The notes under the pieces: model-generated
Told to the model about the DNA's origin: nothing
The model's database searches: none
The model's input: the letters and a program-made list of their open reading frames with translations, nothing else
Shown: positions 1 through 10,808 of the stretch, piece after piece
Layout: each line of letters opens with the position of its first letter
Numbering within the stretch: position 1 is the stretch's first letter
NCBI GenBank assembly: GCA_034769895.1
Contig: CM068367.1
Span: 115,924,573 to 115,988,572, forward strand
Direction: 5' to 3'
Length of the DNA stretch: 64,000 nucleotides
DNA from: Magicicada septendecula
Lineage: Eukaryota > Arthropoda > Insecta > Hemiptera > Cicadidae
Translations under genes and position numbers: made by a program

Positions 1-735
1 CCATCGCCGGATAGAGAGAATAGTTTGCTCAACCCTTATAAAAACTTAAAATGTAAATTTTCATATATAAGTTATATATATATACGTAGGTACTTTCAGT
101 CAGTTGTTCCATGTTTCTATGGTTTTCGTTTGTCTTCATAAAAAATTACTACAAGAAACACAAGAAATTTAGCAAGTCTGTCGATCTGTAAGATATATTA
201 AATTAATACGTCGATCTGTCGACTTATCTAAATTAATTTCTTTCTAAATAAAAATGTTAACTGGTTTTGTAACATGTGATTATGTAAAGATAGAAAATTC
301 GCGAAAACCACATCAATACAGGCATGGGACATACTTGTACAACAAAGGATCTGTATATGTCCCCACTCGTATCAGCAAGCGACGACTATGCAAACGAGGA
401 GACGTTGAGGTAATCAGTGTTTACGTTGAGAGAGCTGCTCGTGGTGTGAGGGGCAATTTCGCAGACGCCCCAACTACCTGTTGCCTGCGCCTAATCCCAT
501 CAGCGAAACGCTCCACTAATTTACTAATAATAATAAAGGCCATTAAGCAGAATTCAAACAGATTACCGCAGGCTGTGTGACAAAACGCGTACAGACAGCT
601 ACAAATAACCGCCTCTTGTTCAGCCAAACTAATTTTCTACATTCCTTTCGATGCCTTTTCATGATAAGAAAATCGATTCTGTAAAAAGTTAGATTGATAA
701 GACCGTGCAGCATATTTACAACAGTCATTCAATAA
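1..735. other. No recognised gene; anonymous AT-rich DNA
   Basis: An open frame of 108 codons on the plus strand (254-580) has no recognisable domain, and its part at 400-530 is slightly GC-richer than the rest. I see no repeat structure or RNA gene here. Confidence 0.3.
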
Positions 736-1391
736 TTTAAGTGGCAAATAGCTGTTGAGAAAAACGGTTTACTTAATTAGTGTGACATTTTTTGTACTTT
801 TCAACATTAATACACTTGTCCCATCTCTGAATAAGCTTTTTGTGCCTGCTGCAAAGAAATCTTTATGTTGATGTCGGAACCATTCGGAATTTTCTTTGGC
901 CTCGTTGTTGTCATAAAACTTCATACCACGTAACGCCTAGTTCATTGGACCAAACACGTAGAAATCAGATGGACTATAGGAATGGTGAGGTAGTCTCCTA
1001 AGCCAATTTATTGAAGTTTTTACATGTTAACTGAGATGTGTGTAGACGGGCGTTACCATGAAGGAGAGTTATGTCTTTGCGTAAAAATCCAGCATCACTG
1101 CCGGCTTTACTTTATTGATAAGCATGTCAGAGTAGTATGTACAGTCTATTATCTGCCGATTTTATAAAAAATCACGAAAAAGTTGAAACCTCAACTTGAC
1201 GTCCAGAACGGTGTTTGTCAGACACTAAAGTTCTACCCAATTTTAAAAATGTCTGCTTTTCATACAGCTTTTTCCGTATTGTTTACTCATACGAGAGTAA
1301 ATTTTAGCCGGGTTTTCGCCTTCACAAAGAAAAAAAAAACCATCGCTGCACGTTTTTCAATTAATTCCGAAACTTCAAGAGGACTCGCCAT
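736..1391 (-). pseudogene. Mariner-like transposase remnant
   Basis: Read on the minus strand, the sequence begins with an ATG at 1391-1389 followed by MASPLEVSELIEKRAAM, the usual opening style of one insect mariner group. Near 990-935 it shows YSPSDFYVFGPMN, the conserved block around the third catalytic acidic residue of Tc1/mariner DD34D transposases. It then runs through a KFYDNNEAKE-like and a DFFAAGTKSLFRDG-like C-terminus ending near 760. The family normally has about 340-350 codons; here only about 215 codons' worth remain, with stops and an internal deletion between the N-terminal DNA-binding part and the catalytic core. I could not delimit terminal inverted repeats. It is a dead element and not a host gene. 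Confidence 0.75.
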
Positions 1392-1929
1392 TGTTAATTG
1401 AAAATTTGAGGTTATAAACAAAAAAATTCTAATCAAAAAGCTGATCAACACTCATCACAGTGATGCCCACTTACTGTTCTGAAACTATCGTAGTCCGTCT
1501 ACCAACTGTTTTCCTCTACAGCTATTTGTCTCTTTAAATATTGAATGACCCTCGTACTCCTGATCAGATCACTTGCTTATTAGGTTTTATTTTCTTAGTT
1601 TCTTTTTCCTAGATTTAAATTATCCGTGATTAAAGCTTAGCATTTACTAAAAAATCGTAACGTCTTATGTGCTTAATTGGACGTACTTAAAATTTTTAGA
1701 TATTCCTAAGACAAGCGTTATGCATATTATTTGAAACAATAATATTATTGTAACATAAGACTATCCAGTCGTTATTATTCTTGATCAAAGCATGATACGC
1801 TTTGTACGTGACTAAGAGCCAAGCACATAACGTGCCTTACATTTGATATAAGCCGTAATGCGTCATGGAATTAACTGCAGACAAGCGTGCCTTATGTACG
1901 AGTTTCATCCGAGAAAGTAAACGATTTTT
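1392..1929. other. Anonymous sequence upstream of mariner remnant
   Basis: The stretch should contain the 5' end and terminal inverted repeat of the mariner copy, but I could not pair it with the other side. Nothing else is recognisable. Confidence 0.25.
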
Positions 1930-2556
1930 CTCGTCACAATGATTCTATTAAGACCAAGGTAATGGCTTTTCATGGAACTGATCCCATATGGAAAAAAAAA
2001 TGTTATAGATTGTACTGTCCTGGAACAAGTTAGCAATTTTGAATACCTGGGCTACAGTTTGTCTTATAATGCAAGCAACGAAGTTGCAAATAAGTTTCAT
2101 AAGTTCAACCTTAAGTGCGGGAAGGGGAACCCTTAAGTCTGCAAGTAAAGGAACACGCCTAAAATTCTACAAGGTAATGGCTCTTCCCACACTTCTTTAT
2201 GGGTCTGAGAATTGGACGTTAACGAAAGGCCAGGCCAGTCGCATCCAAGCGGCTGAAATGAGATTTCTCAGGCACGTGGCAGGGTACACTCTCTATGATC
2301 ATAGAAGAAACACAGACGTACGGCAGGAACTGAATATTATGAGTATATTCGACAGGATCGCCCAGTATCGGCTGAATTGGTGGGAACATCTTTGCCGAAT
2401 GGATGACTGCCGCATCCACAAGATGGAACTATAAATGGAGGGGACGGAGAGGTTTGGTGGAGTGACCAGCTCTAATCTTTGACTATTTGAGACCGGAGCA
2501 AACCATCCTTGGTTTAATCCTTGAAGAAGATGATGATGATGATGATGATGATGACA
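1930..2556 (+). pseudogene. 5'-truncated LINE (family A), RT C-terminal region and tail
   Basis: The translation shows the tail of an insect non-LTR retrotransposon ORF2: NFEYLGYSLSYNA, then FYKVMALPTLLYGSENWTL, then RIQAAEMRFLRHVAGYTL, then a C-terminal HLCRMDDCRI-like block. These motifs follow the reverse-transcriptase palm in jockey/RTE-type LINEs. A stop falls at 2432-2434 and the 3' end is a (GAT)n tract at about 2528-2553. The copy lacks the endonuclease, the RT palm and the FADD box, as expected for 5' truncation. Related copies lie at 5640-6673, 13090-13245 and, inverted, at 60567-61400. Confidence 0.8.
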
Positions 2557-3587
2557 ATGATTCTACCCTAATTCTACCTCTGAATTCGAAGTAAACGCCT
2601 CTGTAGTCAGGATAGACAAATTGAACACCACCCAGCTAATCGCTGCTCACCGAAGTTGATGACATATGTTCTAGTCAGATTTTATATCTGCTCTCTCCTT
2701 GTAGCCTACGGAATCTGCCGAAATTCCAACTACACTAACACTAGGTAAACACAACATAGATTTCTGAAAATATAGCTCTAATGCAAAACCAGTGTCTACA
2801 TAACGTTAACATCACAGAAACAATACGTAAGTTAAAGATACAGTAACAGTAAAACGACTGTTAATACGTATTTTGTTTCCACTTGGCAACGCAACACCTT
2901 AAAAACATAATGCTTATTAGGTAAACTAACCTTTTTCAACCCTTGTGACTTCTTTATATACAGATGACGCGTTTCAAAGCATATGCTTCATCGTCAGAAA
3001 TTTCCATCGTAGAAGGTCGTGATCGGTTAAAAATCAAGTATCATTTGCAATGGTACGCGTCAGTAGACGCGCACCTATTCACGTTATGTCGACCACTCGC
3101 ATTATATTGTTAATATAATGCTTATTATTAACAATGAATTCGATAATTACATGAGTAATATATCATTTGCGAGAAAAATGTTTGTAATAATGTACTTTAT
3201 CAAATAAAAATAGAGCCGTATACCCTTTTTCTTTGTTGGAAAGGAAAATCATCGTTGCTCACTACAAAAATAATCTACTATAAATAATTTGTAAATATCG
3301 ATAGTAGCCTATTTCTAGTAGGCCTAATCTAAAATTAAACATTAAATTAATTAATAATGTAATTTAAAATAATTATGATTTTATAAATATTATAAATGAT
3401 GTCAAAATGTATTAATTTATAAAAAATAATATATTTATTATTTATAATTAAATAATGTAGTATATAGTTATAGTCTTAAGAAAAATCGTTTCGAAATCAA
3501 TTTTAACATAATATTATAATTTGTGTATAATATAATTATAATAATATATAAATAATAAAATTATATTATATTTTAAATAGTCGTAAT
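2557..3587. other. AT-rich non-coding DNA, probable first intron of the receptor gene
   Basis: The sequence left of the splice donor at 3588-3589 is very AT-rich (3100-3580), with no open frame of note. If the minus-strand receptor exon is real, its first intron runs through here and out of the window. A 31-bp hairpin motif at 2967-2997 is listed separately. Confidence 0.4.
2967..2997 (-). other. CTGANGA-hairpin-GAAAC motif (hammerhead-like), divergent copy
   Basis: On the minus strand the order is CTGACGA, T, a short stem (GAAGC with GCTTT around ATAT), then GAAACGCGT. Sequence outside the motif (TGACTTCTTTATA) resembles the foldback element at 6754-7067, so this looks like a diverged single arm of a related repeat. 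The spacing resembles the conserved core of hammerhead ribozymes, but one extra U sits before stem II. Confidence 0.35.
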
Positions 3588-3589
3588 AC
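3588..3589 (-). other. Splice donor (GT) of receptor first coding exon
   Basis: Reading the minus strand, the exon ends CTCAG and the intron begins GTATTA. The ORF continues only four codons past this point before a stop, and base composition drops sharply to AT-rich, as expected at an exon/intron boundary. Confidence 0.65.
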
Positions 3590-4136
3590 CTGAGTTGTTG
3601 TGCAGCTCGAAAGCGGCAAGCGGGCCGTGAGTGGACGAGCACTTGGAGTCCCTGTGCTGGACCAGAAAGTCCCAGCCGGGCAGCAGTCCGTTGACCGGGT
3701 CGATGACGTTTCTGACAGCCAGCTCGACGGACGGCAGCACTTGGCGCAGCGCCTGTTCGTTGGACGAGTCCTCTTCGGGCGCGATCACCGCCAGCCTGAC
3801 GACGCCGCGTTTCGACGTCAACGCGGATGTCGTCGGCGCCGTTATGTTGAACACTCCGTCGCTGCTGACGGTTGCCGCCGAGCAGCCGTCCATTTGCAAC
3901 GCCAGGACCACCAGGGCCAGCGCCAACCAGCGTCGTCCGCAATAATCGCCGCCCCGACGAGCGGCACCGTTGCTGCCATCGCACCGACACACGCTGGACA
4001 ACAACGGTGACTTCCTCACGTTGTTGTTATCACTGTTTTCACTGTTATTGTTGACATCGTTAGCGATATTATCACAGACGTACACTACTACCGCAACCGC
4101 TTTTTTCGCAAAGCCTATAAACGCTAACGAAATCAT
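3590..4136 (-). CDS. First coding exon of a natriuretic-peptide-receptor-like protein (ANF_receptor domain start)
   Basis: The exon encodes a signal-peptide-like hydrophobic core (RRWLALALVVLALQMDGCSA), a short Ser/Thr-rich linker, and then the opening of a periplasmic-binding-fold ligand domain: VVRLAVIAPEEDSS, LPSVELAVRNVID and GLLPGWDFLVQHRDSKCSS. This matches the N-terminus of natriuretic peptide receptors and related receptor guanylate cyclases, where a beta strand is followed by an acidic loop, an amphipathic helix and a LLPGW...DS.CS segment. The protein would be a type-I plasma-membrane receptor; whether it is a full guanylate cyclase or a clearance-type NPR3-like receptor cannot be told from one exon. 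I chose the ATG at 4136-4134, the closest in-frame start upstream of the hydrophobic core, but the frame stays open to an ATG at 4862. The exon is much GC-richer than its flanks and ends at a good splice donor. Confidence 0.65.
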
Positions 4137-5236
4137 ATATTTTTTAAATTTATTCCGATAATAGTACACCACTACTTCTGTGCTCGTTTTTAAACAACTC
4201 ACTACTACAGCGTAACTAAGTGATATGCACATCTTTAGATCACGGTTGCTTAAGCTCATTATCAGCAATGCTAAAATCTGTCGATACATAAACTTTGTGA
4301 AAGACAAAATTACACTACAGACTTTGATAAAAACACTGAAAGCGAATTTTATTGATAACAATAGTTGTAATAATAATAAACAGCATTTCTCTTCCTTCTC
4401 TAGCTTTGGTATTTCCGACTGCTTAACGGGAAACGACGGTTTTCCGTGTTTTAAACGTCGGTACTTTGGATTCGTGTAAAAGTACAAGAGAAACAGTATT
4501 CGACAGATGAACCTGTACAAACGAACACTACTGCTGTAAACCAGTTCCGTGCTTGTCATCATCACTTTGAGACGGTACTTTATCTCGTTGGTGAATACCA
4601 TTTTGGCGCTGAGAATCGATAAGAACAAAAATCTCCACAGGTAATCTACCGGTATTGTTTTGCCGCCGTTTTCGCTATCGATTCCTAAGGGATCGTACAC
4701 GTGTCGACTGCTGTGGCTGTTGTTTCTCTCCCTCGGCGTCGCCCTCGTGCAATAACAAGTACATTTCCGCGATAGCTGGCACAGAGCGTCCTGTAATCGC
4801 TTTATCTCGACGATCCTAAGACACGGCCGCAGCTCGCACACCGATTGCGGTAAGAACGCCATTTTCCACCGACATGAACGACGACCTAACTTTTTCCCTT
4901 TCTATTCTCTTGATAACAATTTCACCACAGAATTTCATTTATGGCACGTCTTCAGGAACTTGTTTCTTTGTATACGGTTTCAGAACGGGAGAGGAGGAGT
5001 GGACGAAGGCGGCAGTCGAATAAAATTATTTTACGTATTAAAACTCTTCACAAAAAAAAAATTATGAATTCATTTTGAGTTTTATTTTTACAACGACGGA
5101 GGCTGATATTTTGTGTTCCTCGGGTTAAAAAGTTTCCATTCCTATAACGAAGTGTCTGGACGAAATGTCGTCATCGTTGTTGTTGTCGTCGTAAGCACGA
5201 TTATCGTCATCGTTACCGTCATCACCAATCGGCACC
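4137..5236 (-). other. Candidate 5' UTR or N-terminal extension of the receptor gene
   Basis: The receptor frame remains open without a stop from 4136 to 4862 on the minus strand. That segment contains Leu/Lys/Tyr-rich stretches with no domain. A strong-looking acceptor (pyrimidine-rich tract, GCTTACAG, AG at 5238-5237) lies just outside and could start an exon at 5236 running into the coding exon. The same acceptor overlaps a 61-codon frame (5307-5125) with a signal-peptide-like N-terminus and an Asp/Asn-rich tail, which I regard as more likely non-coding. Upstream transcription start elements are not recognisable. Confidence 0.35.
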
Positions 5237-5426
5237 CTGTAAGCAAGCACACACACAAATGAAGCACCCAATAAACTGAACACACTTAACAGGCTAGACA
5301 CAAACAACTACAATACTGAATCAAGCAATCACAATGACAAACGTAAATTACATTAAAGCAGCAATTTAATAGGTAGTAAGAGGAATAAGCATAAATAAGT
5401 GCCTTATTAAATATAAATGCAACATA

Positions 5427-5430
<4 letters not shown>

Positions 5431-5502
<72 letters not shown>
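5431..5502. repeat. (GT)n microsatellite, about 36 units
   Basis: A pure TG dinucleotide run of 72 bp. The flanks (5237-5430 and 5503-5639) hold no recognisable gene. Confidence 0.95.
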
Positions 5503-5503
<1 letters not shown>

Positions 5504-5639
5504 ATCGTAAAAAAATAAATTTAAGACCGTTTAATCTGACAGATATGCTTGACAATGTGCACACGCTCTCTGAAACGTGTCCTGTATGGACACATCCTTG
5601 ATAATACTTTACTCCTGAAATTCGCCGTAAGAAAAGCAT

Positions 5640-6673
5640 AAAGATTGACCCAATTGCCCACGTAGCTTACATAAACTTTACAAAGTCATTCGATAAAGTA
5701 AATAGGGGGGCATTCTGTGGGCAATAACAACGGCAAAGAAAGGGATCCCGCAGCACCTCATTAGAGCCTTAAAAGTCTTTATGTGGAAAACGAAATCTTA
5801 AGTGAGACGGGAGGCCGACAACAGCTCCTACTGTGGGCCAGATCAATTGTGGAGTACGAAAAGGGAGCCCATAAACACCTTTTATTTTTAATTTGTAAAC
5901 TCACGATGTCATACATAATTGGGCTATGAAACGTCCGCAGCACTTAATGATTGGTGGTAACTCTGCAGTCGACACGTTTTATTTGCAGATGACCAGGCTA
6001 TCCTGTCGAACTCGGAAATCAACTTGCACACGGTTCTATACTTATTACATCGAATCTGCAATAATTTCGGATCACATTCATTGAAGACTAAGACAATGGC
6101 TTTACATCGAGCTGATCCCGTACAAGTGAACATTATTGCAAATGGTACTGTTCTGAAGCAGGTCAGCAATTTTGAATATCTTGGCTATAACGGTTCATAC
6201 GTGACAATTACAAACACTGACGTAATTAATAAGCTACAGTTCAACCATATATGCGGGATCATCAGGAAAACAACGAGTAAAGAAACACGCGTACAGTTCT
6301 ATAAGGCGGTGGCCCTCCCTACACTTTTCTATGGGTCTGAGTATTGGACTTTAACGAAATCCCACGCCAGTTGTGTTTAAACGGTAGAAATAAGATGCCT
6401 CAGGCACGTGGCACAGTAGAAGATCGTAGAAGAAATACAGATATACGACAGGAACTAAACATTATGAATATACTCGATACGATTACACGATAACGGCTTA
6501 TGACTACCGCATCCCTAAACAACTACATATTGGATTATAAGATGTAGCGGCGGAGAGGTGTGTGTCATCCGAAGAAGAGTTGGAGTGACAAGCTGTAGTG
6601 TATCTACTTCGGACCGCAACAAACTATTTTTGGTTTAAACCTTATAGAATAAGAAGGTGATGATGATGATGAT
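5640..6673 (+). pseudogene. LINE (family A) fragment with RT palm remnants and (GAT)n tail
   Basis: The copy enters in the RT domain with AYINFTKSFDKVNRG, followed by a HLIRALKVFMWKTKS-like stretch. It carries the catalytic FADD box at 5982-5993, then LKQVSNFEYLGYN, then FYKAVALPTLFYGSEYWTL. After a stop the degraded C-terminal part runs on to a short (GAT)n tract at 6658-6673. Compared with a full RT domain, much of the region between the first palm motif and FADD is missing or rearranged. Multiple stops and frameshifts show it is dead. It is longer than the other family A copies because it reaches back into the palm. Confidence 0.8.
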
Positions 6674-6753
6674 TAACTTAAGGGTTTACATTTTTAGCTT
6701 AAGTACACCATATAAAGCGATTTTTTTATATCAAAAGGAAAGCATTATAAGTC

Positions 6754-7067
6754 AATAAATTAATTTACCTTTCAATAATCCGCCGTGTGACTCCTTATAG
6801 AACTCTTCTATAACGCGTTTCGGAGACTGTGCTCCATCTTCAGATAGTAAAATCAAATGAAACTACGGCACTCTTACGAGATTGTTAATTAATAAAATGT
6901 CAATGTGCATAAGAACTCTACGTGATGTTGGGTGCGCACCCGTTCCAGTTCAATCTGAGTTCATTTGACTTTACTATCTGAAGATGGAGCATAGTCTCCG
7001 AAACGCGTTATAGAAGAGTTCTACAAGAAGTCACACGGCGGATTATTGAAAGATAAATTAATTTATT
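6754..7067. mobile_element. Foldback (long terminal inverted repeat) element with paired hammerhead-like motifs
   Basis: The arms of about 100 bp (6754-6860 and 6962-7067) are near-perfect reverse complements around a spacer of about 100 bp. Each arm contains CTGAAGATGGAG, a short loop and CTCCGAAACGCGTT; the motif reads on the minus strand at 6813-6843 and on the plus strand at 6978-7009. There is no coding capacity. Outer ends are AT-rich (AATAAATTAATT), so the exact boundary and target duplication are uncertain. It could be a MITE or two inverted copies of a terminal repeat. Confidence 0.75.
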
Positions 7068-9872
7068 AATTCGATTAAGTGACTTGGATACCAGAATCAA
7101 CATGGATATTAAATTATAAGTCTATGTCATACAACAGATTGCATCCGTTTTGTACGTTTAGATGATTTATATTATGAAAAATATTATAAATATCGTTAAC
7201 TTGTATTGTGTACTAACTGTATACCTCCGGCACAAGCAAAGCAAACTCCTGCTAAATAATCAGTGGACACGCAAAAAAGTATAAACATTAACACAAAAGT
7301 TAGAAAACATTGAATTAGCATCAATGTGTTTCTTACATTTACACAAATGTCCCCCCTCTCTCTCTCTTACAGAGAGAGATAGAAAGAGAGAGAGACAGAC
7401 AGAGAGGAACACACACAGACGTGCATGCATTAACATATACAATTCATACAGTAAATAAACAAATCTGCCATTATTTGTTCTTTTGATCCTATAGTTTCGC
7501 TGAGTGGAAGTTTTTCGCTTTCTAGATGTTCCCCTCACTATATTGTAAACGATACAAACGAAATTTTCAAAATATCATTATTTCTAAATACGGAACAATT
7601 CAGCCACAACGCGACTCACTATGATATTGTCATGATCCAATAGTTGGTTCTTCATAAATGTTTGGTTGAAAACACGGACCCAGTCCGTTTTCTACATTAA
7701 AAGGACTAACTATTACAATTTCACCACACACAATGATGGACGTTGTACGTACACAAGTTTTTTGTATGCATAATTATTAAAACGTACACATTTTTTTTTA
7801 ATTTCAGACAAATAATTATTAATGTACAAAAGAAATAGACGAAACACTGAAAATAAACAATTAAAAAATAAAATAATAGTAGAAACAGTACATATTAAAT
7901 TTACCAGCAGTCGACTTGAAACCTGACAATGACGATACAAATCAAAAACAAGAACACGTGATGTAATAATCGTTTTGAAAAAGTAAGAACTGAAAACAGA
8001 AAACCATGTGGTTTTTATCTTTTTAATTATCATCATTACAAGAATGTATAGCAAGGTATTAATCACTGTGATGTAGTAATTACATCTAGTAAAACGTTTA
8101 CATAATACATTTAAAAAATAGAAAACAGCCCCTCTGCAACGAGCTTCGTAATACGACTGATTCGATTTCAACCCTGGCGCCTTCATATTCCTTGATACTA
8201 CACGCAACAAAGAATCCAAACAAAATAAATGTAAACAATGTAAACTTTTTCTTAACGGAAACTGAAACACGGGTAAGATGGAGTTATGAGTTCGAGCCAA
8301 AAACTCTAATCGAGTTTCACCGGAAGTACACCTGACGTCTCCTAAGTTACAAAATACGGCAGCATATGTGTGACAAAAACACCATAACAACAAAAACCCG
8401 AGAGCTTTCAAAGATATTAGCAAACACATAAAAAAAGTTTTAAGAAGTTTCTTCCACATTGTTTTTCTCTTTAATTTATTTCTGTCCGTTTTACCTGTTT
8501 GTCCGTGATGTTTTTAATGTCCTGTGTGTATTTGTCCATTAATTCAAGTCCTTTGCTTACCTCATAGCCTTTACTGAATTTTTGTATAAAGTAATTGTAG
8601 AATAGCTCGGTTATTATTTTGTGATACACATTTTCACGTATGATAATTAACATACTGAAGGTGAAAAGTGGTTGAAAATCATTTATCTGCACATTACTTC
8701 TAAAAAATAGTTACTACCTTTATATTAAATTATTAAGATAAAATAAATTATTATATAATGTAATATATGTAAACAGTGGATGATTTATAACATTTAAAAG
8801 TCTGATTCGAGTTATATTCATATAGTAACTATATGATATATAACTATATTCACTATATTCATATAGTGAAGTGTGTAAAATATTCATAAGTAATGTAAAA
8901 TATATAATTCCACCTATCGTGCAATTTTAATTGTAGGTCACGTGCTCGCAAATGCATCTTTACTTATCAAACTCTTTATAATTTGCGTAGGTTCCTATAA
9001 TTTTATTCTGCACGTTGTTATTTAATTGTATACTTCTTATTAATAACAGCTTCGTAGTGTACATGCGCTCCTCTAATTTGGATTTTCAGATTGTAAGACT
9101 GAGAAAATTTAAGAACAAAGAAATTGTCAAGCGTCTGAAATTGTAAACCAAAATCATGCGCTAATGCACTTGATTTTCTAAACTCCGAAAAGTAACATTA
9201 GTAAAAAAAATAATGAAATAACTGAATTTTTCCATCAGCTATGATAGAGAAATTCTGATAGATCCTATGTTAAGTTTGGTTTTATACGCCTGGAAATATT
9301 ATACCCTAAATACCTATCCCTTCTGACTTTCCTAACAACCAATCAGCACCTAACAGAGAAATGGAAGAAACAGCCAAAAGGTGATGGACGGAGTTAATAA
9401 ACAATAGTCGCAGAGGGATGGAAGGAGAGTTTCTGGGATGAGTTCAAGACAAAAGGATGTGTGTGATTAAGTTTCGAGATGTTAGTACATTACGTTTCGA
9501 GATCTACAGCCACAAACTGTAAGAAAAATAATTTAACTATTTAAAGTATAAAAGGAGGTCACTGTTTTGTAAATTATGTGCTAAATTATATACAAGTAAT
9601 AAAATGTTAAATGTAATAAAATAGTGGTAGAAATTAGGTTATTTACTTATTTATTATTATTCATAATATTCCATTTCTATTTCTACTAAAAAGAGAATGT
9701 TATTTACTATTAAATTTAGATCAAATAAATAATTGTCAAAAATTCTTTCAAAACCCAAACAAAATTATTTTTTAATACCTAAAGCCACCAACCTCCAAAA
9801 TCGAATATAAACGGAAAATATTTGACCAAACTCAGAGGATTAACTTAACTACAACGTGAAAGAAAACACGTG
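7068..9872. other. Anonymous AT-rich DNA with one long unassigned frame
   Basis: The region holds a CT/GA low-complexity patch (7353-7405) and a 248-codon minus-strand frame (8459-7713). That frame starts with a hydrophobic, signal-peptide-like segment (MWKKLLKTFFMCLLISLKAL) and continues with Lys/Leu/Tyr-rich sequence. I recognise no domain; composition and lack of motifs make a chance ORF likely. The part at 8700-9870 is AT-rich with short palindromes such as the TATAGT/ACTATA cluster near 8820-8870. Confidence 0.3.
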
Positions 9873-9977
9873 ACTTGGTCGTAGCGTATTGGACACATTT
9901 GTGGTGTGGGCTACTGATTGGACATAAACTTGTGTGGATCAAAATTAACTGACGAAAGTTCCTGGAACCATGTAGCC

Positions 9978-10622
9978 GAGTGGTTCCCAAACTTACCAGT
10001 CCGCGGACCCCCCAAAAATTTAAAAATTCACGGACCCCGACTGAATTATGAAATAAAACAAACAGTAAATATGATACACACTCTTATATTATAATTAAAA
10101 TATAATAAAATTAAAATTCTCTTAACTCGCAAATTTATAATATTAATGATATCAAACATAGTTTAATGTGAACAATGAAGCTGCTTTTGAACAATTATCT
10201 CTGCAATAATAGGTTTAATGTCTGATAATAATTTAAATACTAAGTCACTCTCGACATCAAGTTTATTTCTTAACTTTGACTTTAAGTACGTGAGCTGGGA
10301 AAATGCGGTTTCACACAGATAAGTAGAGGGAAACACAGGTAAACACTGCTTTTTTTGCAAGTTCAGGATAGTCAGTCATTACATATAACCATAAGTCAGC
10401 TACCTGTAACTGCGAAAAACTGTAGTTTTAATGAACCGTCAGTTGAAAGTTCTACCAATGAATCGTTTACCAATTGTTTTCAGATACTAACGTTTAGATT
10501 TTAGAACGTAAAACATCGGAGAAAATTACTGAATATTCTGTTTTCTTGAAAGTGTCCGCGGAGCCCCTGGAACATAGTCGGGGACACCCAGGAGTCCACG
10601 GACCCCACTTTGGGAATCACTG
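9978..10622 (-). mobile_element. hAT-type DNA transposon remnant, 645 bp, 8-bp target duplication
   Basis: The termini read GAGTGGTTCCCAAACTTA at the left and, as reverse complement of the right end, CAGTGATTCCCAAAGTGG. These are close to the CAGNGGTTCCCAAA end typical of hAT elements. The 8-bp ATGTAGCC is duplicated on both sides (9970-9977 and 10623-10630), the size expected for hAT. An internal minus-strand frame encodes the C-terminal end of a hAT transposase. Comparison with the uninterrupted repeat X at 22815-23100 supplies a paralogous empty site. Confidence 0.88.
10163..10360 (-). pseudogene. hAT transposase C-terminal dimerisation-domain fragment
   Basis: The 65-codon frame contains FPSTYLCETAFSQLTYLKSK, then RNKLDVESDLVFKLLSDIKP, then IIVQKQLHCSH. 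This is the conserved C-terminal block of ZBED5/SCAND3-like hAT transposases (STSYLCE..FS.L...KSK.R..L and the final SH). The N-terminal BED finger and the DDE core are absent, so the element cannot mobilise itself. Confidence 0.82.
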
Positions 10623-10808
10623 ATGTAGCCTATTTGTATTTGCATACAAGCGTGTTCATGTACTGTATTGTCGAGATATACTGGTACCGTTTCCTCTAAA
10701 CATGTCCGTCTGTACAGACACGACAGGATTTCTGGTGCACACAATAACGCTCGAGTCGGCCGAGTATAGTTATGTCAATACACAGGCTAATTGAACTCGG
10801 ATATTTAT

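Larger units (their letters stand above)
9873..10808 (+). repeat. Repeat X copy 1, interrupted by a hAT insertion
   Basis: The segments 9873-9977 and 10631-10808 together match the uninterrupted copy at 22815-23100. They share ACTTGGTCGTAGCGTATTGG at the left and CGCTCGAGTC and GAACTCGGATATTT at the right. The interruption is exactly the hAT-type element at 9978-10622. I do not recognise the family of repeat X. Confidence 0.75.

Noticed and set aside
3514-3990. 158-codon minus-strand frame overlapping the receptor exon, and plus-strand frames at 3600-4010
   Set aside because: They are out-of-frame shadows of the GC-rich receptor exon; only the chosen frame yields the ANF_receptor-type sequence and meets the splice donor correctly.
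5125-5307. 61-codon frame with signal-peptide-like start and Asp/Asn-rich tail
   Set aside because: The hydrophobic part coincides with a pyrimidine-rich splice-acceptor-like tract, so a non-coding explanation is at least as good.
5286-5639. 117-codon minus-strand frame with a poly-Thr/His stretch
   Set aside because: The frame is created by translating the (GT)n microsatellite; the flanks show no domain.
7713-8459. 248-codon minus-strand frame with hydrophobic N-terminus
   Set aside because: No domain, biased AT-rich composition and no splice or polyadenylation context; I kept it only as a note in the anonymous region.
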